This document shows positions 24,900 through 33,954 of a stretch of DNA of 64,000 nucleotides, one piece after another (within the stretch, counting starts at the first letter, position 1; every line of letters starts with the position of its first letter). A program made the position numbers and the translations under genes. Below the pieces are notes generated by a model. It saw only the letters and a list, made by a program, of their open reading frames with translations. It was not told the origin of the DNA and searched no databases. The stretch comes from Croceibacterium mercuriale (GTDB taxonomy: Bacteria; Pseudomonadota; Alphaproteobacteria; Sphingomonadales; Sphingomonadaceae): contig NZ_JTDN01000003.1 in the NCBI RefSeq assembly GCF_000802385.1, positions 1-64,000 on the forward strand, read 5' to 3'.

Positions 24900-24940
24900 C
24901 CAATCTTCTACCTTCAGCGATCACTCACCTACGGTAGAAC

Positions 24941-26095
24941 ATGGACGCGCAATCGGACTCGTTGGAGACAGAGGCCAACATCGACCTGCAGGCTTCGGCG
25001 CCACTTGGCCGAGCAATGCGGGTCGCCACGGCGTTGAAGGCAAAGGGGACCGATGAGTTCGCCAAGCCTGGCAGCATCATCGAGGTCAAGTTCGTAAAGG
25101 GAGAGTCCCTCAGTCTTACTGCCTCACGTTTGTTGGCTTTGATGATCCTTGCAGCCGGAGGGGATGCTTGGGCTGACCGGCCCCATCGGATGCGCAAGGC
25201 CGACATTCGGCGGGGCCACAAGGGCAACGAACGCATCAGCGATATGCTGGAAGAGCTTCATCGAACCCTCTTTGCCGTGGACGACCGGTCTTGGCGAGGA
25301 AAGAAGGCCACCCTTCGCTTTTCTCTGATCTCTCGATCAAGGGAAGAGACAGAGGAGGAGGGCGGGGAAGCTGGCTGGATCGAGTGGGAGTTCACGCCCG
25401 ATGCGAGACGCCTGATCCAAGCATCAGAAACCTACGCTGTGCTGAATAGGCAGGCTGTCCTTGGGTTCAGATCGAGCTACGCGTTGAAGCTGTACGAACT
25501 TGGCGCCTTGCGGCTGCATCGACGTCAAGCCACCTGGCGGGGTGACATGCAGGCTTTGCGCGCGGCGCTTGGCATACCCCCTGATGTTTACGCCGACTTC
25601 GCTCAACTTCGTCGGAAGGTCTTAGAGAAGGCGAGGGCAGAGATCGATCAGCTAGCGCATTTCCGCGTTGACTGGCGTGAGATCCGGCAGGGCAGGAAAG
25701 TAACTGAGCTTGAATTTAGCTTTGAACCCAAGGGCGCGCCGGAGGTCATCGAAACGGTCGACGAGCTTGATCGGCACTCCGCTGGCCGCGCTCCGCGGCG
25801 CGAGAAGCAAGTGGAGGAGGTAGTCGCGCCGTTGTCGGCAATAGTGGCCCCTGGTCAAATTCGAGAGAGGGCGAAGGCGGAGGATGGCGAGTTCCCCGCT
25901 GGTACGTTGCGCTTTGGCGCGAACGACCTGCTTACGATCGCACAGGATCATGGGGGCGGTTGGGATATCGATCTTATTGCAGATGGCTTCCGCCAGCACA
26001 TGGGCGATCGTCTCCAGAAGGTTCGCGGAGCCAAGTTGATTGCGGCCTGGAAAGGCTTCTGTGAAGGCTGGGTCAACCGCCGCGGTCGGCCTTAA
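24941..26095 (+). CDS. repA: Rep_3 family replication initiator
   Basis: A 384-residue initiator with the tandem winged-helix layout of Rep_3. The first domain carries GSIIEVKFVKGESLSLTASRLLALMILAAGG and the second carries FRSSYALKLYELGALRLHR, followed by MQALRAALGIPPDVYADFAQLRRKVLEKARAEIDQ, a typical WH2 recognition segment. The C-terminal extension is variable and basic. Rep binds the iterons upstream to open the origin. The gene lies between the iteron array and parA. Autoregulation through the inverted half-iterons is likely. Confidence 0.9.
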   Translation: MDAQSDSLETEANIDLQASAPLGRAMRVATALKAKGTDEFAKPGSIIEVKFVKGESLSLTASRLLALMILAAGGDAWADRPHRMRKADIRRGHKGNERISDMLEELHRTLFAVDDRSWRGKKATLRFSLISRSREETEEEGGEAGWIEWEFTPDARRLIQASETYAVLNRQAVLGFRSSYALKLYELGALRLHRRQATWRGDMQALRAALGIPPDVYADFAQLRRKVLEKARAEIDQLAHFRVDWREIRQGRKVTELEFSFEPKGAPEVIETVDELDRHSAGRAPRREKQVEEVVAPLSAIVAPGQIRERAKAEDGEFPAGTLRFGANDLLTIAQDHGGGWDIDLIADGFRQHMGDRLQKVRGAKLIAAWKGFCEGWVNRRGRP

Positions 26096-26102
26096 TGCCC
26101 CG

Positions 26103-26120
26103 AATTGCACGCGTGCAATT
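26103..26120. promoter_or_regulatory. parS-like palindrome, copy 1
   Basis: AATTGCACGCGTGCAATT is a perfect 18-bp palindrome, located just after the rep stop and upstream of parA. It recurs upstream of parB, which suggests a centromere (parS) or a ParA/ParB operator. Confidence 0.65.
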
Positions 26121-26210
26121 TTCGTGACACCCCCATTCGGTCAGGATACCTCACTCGATCACTCTCGCGCTTAAAACGATGGCGGTCAATTTTCGAAAGT
26201 CAGGCCGTTC

Positions 26211-26239
26211 TTGACGTAAAATCGCAAATCGGGTTAGCA
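26211..26239 (+). promoter_or_regulatory. candidate sigma-70-like promoter for parA
   Basis: TTGACG (26211-26216), a 17-bp spacer and TTAGCA (26234-26239) lie 25 bp upstream of the parA start codon. It is only a sequence match. Confidence 0.4.
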
Positions 26240-26264
26240 TAGCCTGAGTTGCGAAAGGACGTCT

Positions 26265-27467
26265 GTGGCAAACAGTCTTGATATTGAGGAAGCTGACAGG
26301 GTTCTCTCTGTCAGCACCTTGGCGAGCCGAACTTCCTCCGTCTTAGAGAGGCTGCGTGATTCTGCCCGGAGTGCCCGAGCCGACGAACGCCGCGAGCCGA
26401 CGTTCACCATCGGGAAGGCTGCGGAACTTGTCGGACGAACTCCCGCCGCGATTAGGGAAGCGGAAAAGGACGGCCGGCTCCCGGAACCTGCTCGGACGGA
26501 TAACAATCGACGGGAACGCTACACTCTCGCTCAATTGAACGATATGCGTGGGGTGTTTGGCACTCGGCCTTACAGGTCCAGTGATGATCCTTGTTGCGTT
26601 CTTGCGGTGCAGAACTTCAAGGGAGGCGTTGGAAAGTCGACGATCGCGGTTCATCTCGCTCAGTATCTCGCAATCAAAGGCTACCGGGTCGCGATCGTCG
26701 ATTGCGATAGTCAGGCTTCAGCTACAACGCTGTTTGGATACGTGCCCGACCTTGATCTCGGCGAAGACGAGACCCTCTATCCGTTCTTGCGGGAAGGGGA
26801 GCGTTCTTCGCTCGATTACGCTTTGCGGAAGACGCACTTCGACGGTTTGGAGCTGATCCCGGCGAACTTGCGTCTTTTCAATTCCGAATATGAACTTGCG
26901 GCGCGTATGGCGCGGGGAAGCGAAAGCCTTCTGAACCGGCTTAAGGACGGCATCGACAGCATTGCCGACCGCTTTGATGTCATCGTGATGGACCCGCCGC
27001 CGGCACTCGGCGCTATCTCCCTTTCGGTGCTTCGCGCAGCCAATGCCTTGATCGTGCCTGTTCCGCCAACCGTGATGGATTTTTCTTCGACGGCGGCATT
27101 TCTGTCGATGCTTGATGAGACGATCGAGCAGCTGGCCGAGCGCGGCCTTGCGCCTGAGCTTCAGTTCCTCAGATTCGTCGCCTCAAAGGTCGACGAGAAC
27201 AAGTCTATGCAGAAAGAGCTGCTGCATCTCATGCGAACATTGTTCGGCCATGGGATGATCCGAACGCCGCTCAAGGACTCTGCGGAAATCGACAATGCCA
27301 CCGCGCGACTGATGACCGTCTATGAACTAGATGGTCCGGCGACCAGTTCGGCAGTGCGCAACAGGTGCCTGGGATATCTGGATGGCGTGAATTCAGAAAT
27401 CGAGCTCGACGTTCGGTCGATGTGGCCTAGCCACCAAGCCGCTTTACGGAAGGCCGCTCTCGCGTGA
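26265..27467 (+). CDS. parA: ParA plasmid partition ATPase
   Basis: A 400-residue ParA of the type with an N-terminal DNA-binding domain. A helix-turn-helix (TFTIGKAAELVGRTPAAIREAEKDGRLPEP, about residues 45-75) precedes the ATPase domain. The latter has the deviant Walker A FKGGVGKST (about 118-126), DCDSQASATTLFG, and Walker B VIVMDPPPALGAIS. ParA drives segregation and usually represses its own operon. The start is GTG 26265 with GAAAGGAC at good spacing. The gene lies between two identical palindromes and directly upstream of parB. Confidence 0.93.
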   Translation: MANSLDIEEADRVLSVSTLASRTSSVLERLRDSARSARADERREPTFTIGKAAELVGRTPAAIREAEKDGRLPEPARTDNNRRERYTLAQLNDMRGVFGTRPYRSSDDPCCVLAVQNFKGGVGKSTIAVHLAQYLAIKGYRVAIVDCDSQASATTLFGYVPDLDLGEDETLYPFLREGERSSLDYALRKTHFDGLELIPANLRLFNSEYELAARMARGSESLLNRLKDGIDSIADRFDVIVMDPPPALGAISLSVLRAANALIVPVPPTVMDFSSTAAFLSMLDETIEQLAERGLAPELQFLRFVASKVDENKSMQKELLHLMRTLFGHGMIRTPLKDSAEIDNATARLMTVYELDGPATSSAVRNRCLGYLDGVNSEIELDVRSMWPSHQAALRKAALA

Positions 27468-27473
27468 TCTGTG

Positions 27474-27493
27474 AAATTGCACGCGTGCAATTT
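27474..27493. promoter_or_regulatory. parS-like palindrome, copy 2
   Basis: AAATTGCACGCGTGCAATTT, a perfect 20-bp palindrome containing copy 1, lies between the parA stop and the parB ribosome site. Confidence 0.7.
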
Positions 27494-27510
27494 GCTGAAT
27501 GGAGGCTCAG

Positions 27511-28530
27511 ATGAGCAGGAAGAATTCCGGTTTTGCAGCTGATCTGGCGGCAGGGATTGACCTGTCCGATGAAGCTCCCGCGCGACGTACAGGTCTGGCT
27601 GCGAACGTGCTGACCGGGCGAGCCAACAGGCTCGCCGATCTTGCGTCCGGAGCTCTGATCAGCCGGACGCATGAGCTTGTTGACCCTGCTCGGTGCCGCA
27701 TGTGGGCTGGCCATAATCGCGATTATGGCTTGCTTACGGAGGAGCGTTGCGCAGACTTGATCGAGAGTATTAAGGCCCAAGGGCGGCAGGAGATGCCGGC
27801 CATTGTGCGGCGGGTGACTGGCGAGCCTGATTACGACTTTGAAGTTATCTGCGGTGCCCGGCGGCACTGGTCGATTACATGGCTTCGTTCTCACAACTAT
27901 ACCGAGTTCAAGTTCCTTGTCGATATTCGGGAGCTCGGAGATGAGGAGGCATTCCGGCTCGCCGACATCGAGAACCGCGCTCGTGACGATCTAACCGATC
28001 TTGAACGAGCAAGAGATTACCTGCGCGCTCTCGAGGCCTATTATGGCGGGCGACAGAAGACTATGGCGGAGCGCCTCAACGTCTCGGAGAGTTGGCTGAC
28101 CCGCTACCTTGATCTTGCGCGCTTGCCGGCTGAACTGACCTGCGCGTTTGCAAACCCACAAGAGCTAGGCATTCGCAACGCCATTGCGCTCAAGGCATTG
28201 CTCAAGTCCGAGGAGCGGAAGGCGAGGGTGCTCAAGGAGGCCCGGCACTTGGCTGATCTTCAAGCCGACACGGGCATCTTTCTGCCCATTCTCGAGGTCA
28301 TCAAGAGGCTGACAAACGTCATTGACGTCCCCCCCAAGAGGTCAGGAACGACATCCCCCAAGAAGTCAGGAAAGCTTAAGACGCACGCTACCGCTGAGGG
28401 AACATTGGTCCTGCGAGTTGAAGGCGCCGACCGAAAGGGCATACGCCTGACCCTCTTGCATCGAGGCGGCGCGACACGTGAGGATGCCGAGGCAGCAATC
28501 CGTGCTGTGTTAGACGAGCACTGGAGCTGA
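27511..28530 (+). CDS. parB: ParB centromere-binding partition protein
   Basis: A 339-residue ParB/RepB-type protein. The N-terminal ParB domain includes the SIKAQGRQEMPAIVRRV box, EVICGARRHWSITWL (the GERR-like arginine patch) and LADIENRARDDLTDLERARDY. A central helix-turn-helix follows (KTMAERLNVSESWLTRYLDLARLP). The C-terminal linker PPKRSGTTSPKKSGK is encoded by two reversed iteron-like sequences. The start at 27511 has GGAGG 7 nt upstream; an in-frame ATG four codons earlier is less well placed. It forms an operon with parA and would bind the AATTGCACGCGTGCAATT palindromes. Confidence 0.92.
   Translation: MSRKNSGFAADLAAGIDLSDEAPARRTGLAANVLTGRANRLADLASGALISRTHELVDPARCRMWAGHNRDYGLLTEERCADLIESIKAQGRQEMPAIVRRVTGEPDYDFEVICGARRHWSITWLRSHNYTEFKFLVDIRELGDEEAFRLADIENRARDDLTDLERARDYLRALEAYYGGRQKTMAERLNVSESWLTRYLDLARLPAELTCAFANPQELGIRNAIALKALLKSEERKARVLKEARHLADLQADTGIFLPILEVIKRLTNVIDVPPKRSGTTSPKKSGKLKTHATAEGTLVLRVEGADRKGIRLTLLHRGGATREDAEAAIRAVLDEHWS
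28330..28370 (-). repeat. two reversed iteron-like repeats inside parB
   Basis: CCCCCAAGAGGTCAGG (about 28331-28346) and CCCCCAAGAAGTCAGG (28355-28370) are reverse complements of the rep iteron, spaced 24 bp, and are translated as a basic Pro/Lys/Ser linker. Confidence 0.8.
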
Positions 28531-28611
28531 GGCGTCAATTGGGTGAACCGTCGGCAAACGGGGGGAGTCCGATGGCCGGGCGACGCGATCGGCACTGACA
28601 CAAGGATCGCT

Positions 28612-29649
28612 TCATTCTTCCTCGTCGGATCCTCCGTTTGGCAATGGGCCGAAACGAGCCAGCATAGCGTCGATCGCCGCCAACTCGTCATCAAACGCCT
28701 GCAGCGTTGGCGTGAGTGGCAGGGGCCTCGGGGCAAGGGCGGGCGGTCTTCCCCGAGGCGCTTCGACATACCCGAACTCGATCGCCAGATGCGGGCTGAG
28801 GTAGGTACGCCACGACGCGCGCCCACTGACCTCGACCACGAGGCCGAGCCTGGCAGCGCGCGCCAACAGCTTGCCGGCGCCAGAGATCGACAGGCCATAC
28901 TCGCGCGCGATGCCGCGCGGAGTAACGATGCCATGGCGCCCGACCAGGTCGATTAACGGTCTCAGCGCCCCGGCGCGCGGCTCTCCGTCGAGTACGCGGG
29001 CTGCATGGGTTGCGCCGGCCTCGATCCTGGCGAGCCGCTTGCGCGCGCGCAATGCGGCGCGAGTGAGCCGACGCAGGCTCCGGCGGACCGAGGCGGCGAC
29101 CTTGCGCGGCCGATGGCGCCAGGCCGGGTCGATGATGACCAGCGACGGCAGCACCGCCTCGCTTAGGCCGAGCGCCTGCAACAGCCGCGGCATAATCGGT
29201 GGCGCCGTCGATGGCTGCTGCTGCGTGTGGTGTGCGGCGAGCGCGAGCAGCCGCAGCAGGGCAGGGGCGGCGTCCCATGCCTCGGGCAGATCGACAGCCA
29301 CATGGACCAGCTCACGCCAGGGCGGCGCCGCACGCACCTGCAACGCCGATCGCCATTCCTCGAACACGGCGCAGTCTTCCTGCTTGAGTGTTGCCGGGAG
29401 CCGATGGGGCAGGGGAGTGCCGCGGAGATGGCTAAAAAGGTCGCTTTCCGCCGCACTACTATCGTGCGCCCGAAGGCTGGTCGCGAACCCGGCCATGGTC
29501 GCTTCCTCATGCCACCGCTCTTTGCAGAAACTGGCGGAAATCCGCGCATCCAGGCGCCCGATCGCCAGTGCGGCACCCTCCAGGTCCCGGACGAGCGGGG
29601 GTGTCAATGAAACCTGAGCCACGGCCAACCACGTTTTGTTCATGTGCAA
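28612..29649 (-). CDS. DUF1612 / RHE_PE00001-like helix-turn-helix protein
   Basis: A 345-residue protein with Arg/Ala-rich helices. Early elements are GRLDARISASFCKERWHEEATM and a segment around WRELVHVAVDLPEAWD. The C-terminal half holds a winged-helix-like segment GIVTPRGIAREYGLSISGAGKLLARAARLGLVVEVSGRASWRTYLS, typical of the DUF1612 HTH of rhizobial and sphingomonad plasmid proteins. Role is unknown; a transcriptional or plasmid-maintenance function is plausible. It is divergent from the neighbouring recombinase, so the 111-bp gap could hold shared control sites. Confidence 0.6.
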   Translation of the reverse strand: MHMNKTWLAVAQVSLTPPLVRDLEGAALAIGRLDARISASFCKERWHEEATMAGFATSLRAHDSSAAESDLFSHLRGTPLPHRLPATLKQEDCAVFEEWRSALQVRAAPPWRELVHVAVDLPEAWDAAPALLRLLALAAHHTQQQPSTAPPIMPRLLQALGLSEAVLPSLVIIDPAWRHRPRKVAASVRRSLRRLTRAALRARKRLARIEAGATHAARVLDGEPRAGALRPLIDLVGRHGIVTPRGIAREYGLSISGAGKLLARAARLGLVVEVSGRASWRTYLSPHLAIEFGYVEAPRGRPPALAPRPLPLTPTLQAFDDELAAIDAMLARFGPLPNGGSDEEE

Positions 29650-29760
29650 GTACTAGCGTGAATGACATGCCTGCATCTACCACGGCTGACTTTTGGTATT
29701 GATAATGGCTGCTTATCACCACCATTGATCCCGTTTGCGGCCCGTGGCACACCGTCGACC

Positions 29761-30906
29761 ATGCCCGAAAACGCCCTTGTTATGCCGGACCTACCTGACG
29801 ACAGCTCGGTGCGCGACCTTGTCGCTGAAGTCCGGCTGCTGGCGGTCGGGACTGCAGCGATCGATCCGGCGTTGGTCGCCGCGGCCGCCCGAGGTTGGTC
29901 GGCCAACACCCAGCGGGCATTCCGCTCGGACTTGGCTTTGTGGGGCCGTTGGTGTCGGGCGCTCGGACTACGACCGGCCGACGCGGACGGCGCAACCGCG
30001 GCCGCCTGGGTCCGGGCGCTGGGCGGGGAAGGGGCGCCCAACAAGGCCGCCCGGGCGGCTGCGGGAAAGCCGCGCAAGCCCGCGACCATCGCCCGCTATC
30101 TGGTGCATGTGGCAACCGCTTACCGCTTGGGGGGCCTGAGCGACCCCACGGCCGCTCCGCTGGTCCGGCTCGAGCTCAAAGCCATACGCAAGCGCCTGGG
30201 TGTCCGCCAACGTCAGGCGCTGGCCTTGCGCTACAAGGGCGAGGTCGCCGATCTCGCCGAGCCGCCCAAGGGTCCGTGCGTCGCCACGCTGCTCAAGGCT
30301 ACCCGCCGGGACTGGTTGGGCCTGCGCGACCGGGCGTTGTTGGGCATAGCCTATGACACCGGCTGCCGCCGCTCCGAACTGGTGGCGATCCGGGTCGAAC
30401 ATGTCTCGATTGAAGCCGACGGGTCCGGGCTGCTCGAAATCCCGAACAGCAAGACCGATCGGGAAGGGGAGGGTGACCTTGCCTACCTGTCCTCTCGCAC
30501 GATGGAGGCGATCCGCGCCTGGCGCAAAGGAGCCGAGATCCGCTCAGGGGCGTTGTTGCGGCGAGTTGAGTGTCATGCCGACGGTTCGGTGCGGCAGGTG
30601 GGGGAGGGGGCGCTGCATGCCAATTCCATCTCGTTGATCTACCGCCGACTGATCCGCGCCGCTCACGAGAAGAAGCTGCTGGGACCGATCAGCGAGGCGG
30701 AGCTTGCACGCTACCTGCGGGAGGTGACCAGCCACTCGGTGCGGGTCGGGGTCGCCCAGGACAATTTTGCCGCTGGCGAAAGCCTACCGGCGATCATGCA
30801 GGCTTACCGGTGGCGCGACGCCCGGACGGTGATGCGCTATGGTGCGCGCCTCGCCGCCAGGAGCGGCGCCAGTGCGAGATTGGCGGAGCGGTTCAGTGAC
30901 ACCTGA
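29761..30906 (+). CDS. tyrosine recombinase / integrase
   Basis: A 381-residue tyrosine recombinase. An N-terminal SAM-like core-binding domain (WSANTQRAFRSDLALWGRWC, then ATIARYLVHVATAYRLGG) is followed by the catalytic domain with Arg in DTGCRRSELVAIR, the HxxR motif in TSHSVRVGVAQD, and the nucleophile Tyr in VMRYGARLAAR near the C-terminus. It could resolve plasmid dimers or integrate an element; the proximity to rep/par favours multimer resolution. I chose MPENALV as the start. An upstream ATG at 29662 is possible but would leave only 12 bp to the divergent gene. Confidence 0.85.
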   Translation: MPENALVMPDLPDDSSVRDLVAEVRLLAVGTAAIDPALVAAAARGWSANTQRAFRSDLALWGRWCRALGLRPADADGATAAAWVRALGGEGAPNKAARAAAGKPRKPATIARYLVHVATAYRLGGLSDPTAAPLVRLELKAIRKRLGVRQRQALALRYKGEVADLAEPPKGPCVATLLKATRRDWLGLRDRALLGIAYDTGCRRSELVAIRVEHVSIEADGSGLLEIPNSKTDREGEGDLAYLSSRTMEAIRAWRKGAEIRSGALLRRVECHADGSVRQVGEGALHANSISLIYRRLIRAAHEKKLLGPISEAELARYLREVTSHSVRVGVAQDNFAAGESLPAIMQAYRWRDARTVMRYGARLAARSGASARLAERFSDT

Positions 30907-30947
30907 CGGTTCGGGGTTAGCACGCGGTTGAACCAAGCGAGAGCTAG

Positions 30948-31145
30948 CTAAAGACTAATTCCGCGCCTCGCCATTTCGCGCGCAGCAATCTCCTTCAAAA
31001 TCGACGGCGGCGCAGCTTCGAAGATGTCTGCAAGATCGAGAAGGTCGTCGTCACTCAGGGCGACGACCGTCCCCTCAAGCTCCGTTAGGTGCTTCTTTGC
31101 ACGCGTGTCCTGATTAGCACGCCAAGCGCCGCGGGGTTTCAACAT
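30948..31145 (-). CDS. small hypothetical protein (65 aa)
   Basis: MLKPRGAWRANQDTRAKKHLTELEGTVVALSDDDLLDLADIFEAAPPSILKEIAAREMARRGISL is a charged, helical product of unknown family. The frame continues upstream but loses protein character, so the ATG at 31145 was chosen. It is convergent with the recombinase gene. Confidence 0.45.
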   Translation of the reverse strand: MLKPRGAWRANQDTRAKKHLTELEGTVVALSDDDLLDLADIFEAAPPSILKEIAAREMARRGISL

Positions 31146-32178
31146 CTTCGTAGCGTAGCACAGCGCGCTTAGATTAGGACCCGCAAAGGCGGGTATGAAT
31201 GCCACGATCTTTAGGGCAGGTGATAGCCTTGAGTTGGGCCCTCTCGCAACGCCAGTCGCGGACCATTCGCTGGCACGGGTATGGTGGGACGAGCGGCTGT
31301 ACGCCTGACCAACGGCTTCGGGTCGCTGGTGGGGCAGCGGGTCTTCTCCTTGGGGAATTTGGGTGTGACCCCGATCCGGTTGGAACACGGCCTGCCCTGC
31401 GTCACTTAACAGGGGCGGCCCTCCTGTCCGCGGGAGTTGGAATTGGCCAAGGACAATAAAGCGGCGACGGGCATCATCCAACGGTGGGTGGCGGCGTGGG
31501 ATGGCCGGGTGTTGTTGCTGACCTGACGGATAAAGCGCGACAAGCCCGGCAGCATGGAATGGTGATGTTCGTCGTTCAGAGCAGCAATTGAAAGATACGT
31601 TGCCTTCGAGGCGCTTCTTCTCATCGCCGCGCCAACTAAATCTAATTATCGACATGTGGCGGCCGTAGCAGACTGCAATGGCAGTTGCGGGCACGACACC
31701 AAGGTACCGGCACCACGCTCAGGATTGATGCGCCAGGAACCGTGCTTGAATGCATAAGCGAGAAGTAGGGGGGCATCGCAGAATCTGTGCGTAAACGTAC
31801 GCTCTCATGCCCGCCATCGGGGACGTTGGCCAAGTTCACTCCCTCGCCGGTTGCGAGACCAGCAGTTGTATGGAGCGTGGCGGGTGTGCTGCGGCCGCCT
31901 GATCGACGACGATTGATCACGCCTTCACCCGCGGGTTGGTTACCGCACTAGCCGTCGCTGGCCTGCCCTCCGTCTAAGTTTGGGCGTCGGACGAACCTGT
32001 CCGATCGTACGTCGTGGATTGCCCATCACAGTTGGGTGCCCGCGGCACGCCGGCCAAGGCTCTGCAGTTGATGCGCCCGCGCCTCCCTTGGTAACAACAG
32101 CCCATCAAATAGCAGACGAGTAGAGAGCTTCTCGGCAAGCGCATTGACGCTTCGAACCCTACAGGCCATTATCTCGCG
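31146..32178. other. gene-poor stretch with decayed DNA and a lone Tn3-type end
   Basis: No credible gene is seen. Several short frames on both strands look like broken remnants. The only clear element is a Tn3-type terminal repeat copy at 31769-31806, with no visible partner. Confidence 0.5.
31769..31806 (+). repeat. solitary Tn3-type terminal repeat (third copy)
   Basis: It starts GGGGGCATCGCAGAATCTGT and then GCGTAAACGTACGCT, matching the cassette's right end except for a base after the G-run and the last three bases. The outer end faces left. No inverted partner is visible to its right, so it may be a remnant of another element of the same family. Confidence 0.7.
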
Positions 32179-33897
32179 ATGACTTCTCTGACATCCGTCG
32201 AAACATCGGATCGGTTAATGACACGAGATACCTACACGAAAGTGCTTTGGTGGCTGCTGCCATTTGCCGTTTTGGTGGTGTCCACACTGATCCAAACTAC
32301 TGGCGGCGTATATTTTCACATGTTCACTCATGACATGTTTATTCCGCTGGAAGGTGTCTTGCACCTGCACAACGGTCATCTTCCACATCGGGATTTCGTA
32401 ACACCCATTGGAGCGCTTTATTATTTCGTCCACTACCTTCCCAGCCTGATAGTGCCAATTTCTGCTAAGACGCTGATCTACGCCAATCTGCTGGTCGCAA
32501 CAGTGGTGGCGCTTGCGACCTTAGTATTCGGGCGTCAGCGGCTGCCGTTGTGGCTTGCATCCCTGGTCGCCTTGTATCTCGGCATCATAGCATCTTCGCC
32601 AAGGCAAATCGGCGAGCCGTTCACACTTATCAGTAACAACGCTTCCTATAATCGATTTGGTTGGGCGTTGATCGGTCTGCTGGCATTGGTTGCGGCGTGC
32701 CCGCGTCTGGTTCCGACCCGAAGATCATCATTGATTGACGGAGCGGTGGTCGGCAGCCTGCTGACTGGACTTTTCCTGATCAAATTGACCTATGCAGGGG
32801 CAGCCTTAGGAATTGTGCTGCTGACGATGGTCACCACCCGGAAGTTTTCTGATTGGCGCTATCCGTTGATGCTGTTCGGCCTATTTGCATCAGTCGCGTT
32901 GGCAATTGAACTGAGCACAGGATTAATCCACCTCTACCTCTCCGATGTGCAGATGACCGCCTCGGTTACGACGAACTTGTTGCGACCTGATTTCGCCGTC
33001 CGCTTGTTGTTCTACTGCGCTACAGGAGCAGTGGCAGTACTGATGGTCGGGCTAATCAATGAATGGGATCAGCGGCGCTTCCATGTTTGGGTTCCGCGCA
33101 CGCTTCTCAGCTTGGCGATTGTCATGGCAGGCGTCGTGATCGGCATCCAAAATCATCCTGAACTCGAGAACCCGCTCTTAGCTGTCGCGGTACTTATCGC
33201 CGGCTATCCGAGCCTCCGGTTCTTGAACTCAAGAGCAGCGCAAGATGCGCCCGCGACGAAGACGACCTTCGATAACGGTGCAGCGAACGGTATAGCCAAA
33301 CTCCTGGCTGGTCGCGCCTGTATAATTGGCTTTGTCGCGATGGCGGCCGGGCCGGTCGCACAGGACGTTGCGGCCATCGCATGGGTTGCTGTGGCTCCGC
33401 GTGCTAGCGGCAGCGAGGTAGCGTGGTTAGCCGAAACGCCGCTTTCGGATCTGACATTGTTTGCCACTGAACCGACGAAGCGAGGAACGGCTGTCCCTGG
33501 TACCTCCGTTAGAGACGATGTCGACCTGATTGGCGTCATCGGAGATGGGGTTGCCCTTATTCGTCCTCATGTGCGTGGCCGCGATGATGCCGTGGTTTTG
33601 CCGCTTACCTTCAGCAACCCATATCCGGTGCTCCTCGGATTGCTCCCCGTTCGACATGAACTTGCTTGGTGGCACGCGGACAGGACATTTTCCCGCTCAA
33701 TCAAACCAAATGCTGACCTACTTCTGAGCGGCGTTGACTTCGTTATGTTGCCGAAGCGCTACACCAACTATTCCAATGTTGCTGCGTTTCGCGATGCCTA
33801 TGCTCCGGAGATTGCGCGTGATTTTCGCGTCGCCGACGAGAACGCCACTTGGTTGTTATTCGCTCGGAACAGGTGCCAAATGAGATTGCGGTGCTAA
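32179..33897 (+). CDS. polytopic membrane protein, GT-C glycosyltransferase-like
   Basis: A 572-residue inner-membrane protein with about nine to eleven hydrophobic segments (starting LWWLLPFAVLVVSTLIQ). Between the first two spans lies an acidic loop with HDMFIPLEGVLHLHNGHLPHRDFVTPIG, resembling the first periplasmic loop of GT-C enzymes that use polyprenol-phosphate sugars. The C-terminal 170 residues are soluble, probably periplasmic. Substrate is unknown; a role in exopolysaccharide or glycan transfer fits the neighbouring beta-helix, GT4 and polymerase genes. The start is uncertain (32179 or 32218). Confidence 0.6.
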   Translation: MTSLTSVETSDRLMTRDTYTKVLWWLLPFAVLVVSTLIQTTGGVYFHMFTHDMFIPLEGVLHLHNGHLPHRDFVTPIGALYYFVHYLPSLIVPISAKTLIYANLLVATVVALATLVFGRQRLPLWLASLVALYLGIIASSPRQIGEPFTLISNNASYNRFGWALIGLLALVAACPRLVPTRRSSLIDGAVVGSLLTGLFLIKLTYAGAALGIVLLTMVTTRKFSDWRYPLMLFGLFASVALAIELSTGLIHLYLSDVQMTASVTTNLLRPDFAVRLLFYCATGAVAVLMVGLINEWDQRRFHVWVPRTLLSLAIVMAGVVIGIQNHPELENPLLAVAVLIAGYPSLRFLNSRAAQDAPATKTTFDNGAANGIAKLLAGRACIIGFVAMAAGPVAQDVAAIAWVAVAPRASGSEVAWLAETPLSDLTLFATEPTKRGTAVPGTSVRDDVDLIGVIGDGVALIRPHVRGRDDAVVLPLTFSNPYPVLLGLLPVRHELAWWHADRTFSRSIKPNADLLLSGVDFVMLPKRYTNYSNVAAFRDAYAPEIARDFRVADENATWLLFARNRCQMRLRC

Positions 33898-33954
33898 CCC
33901 GTTAGGCCACACTGTTGGAAAAGTTGACAGCGTTTGCGCTTCTAGGTTAATTAT

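Larger units (their letters stand above)
24233..24940. other. replication origin region between the Toprim gene and rep
   Basis: No credible gene lies in these 708 bp. The stretch holds a polypurine tract near 24260, direct repeats GATTCAGAT-GATTCAGAT around 24607-24630 in an AT-richer zone, five iterons and an inverted repeat before rep. This arrangement is that of an iteron-type origin. I see only an imperfect DnaA-box-like TTATCCTGA at about 24864. Confidence 0.7.

Noticed and set aside
31190-31560. Possible transposase or integrase remnant
   Set aside because: Short frames on both strands show no recognisable motif, so it was left as gene-poor DNA.
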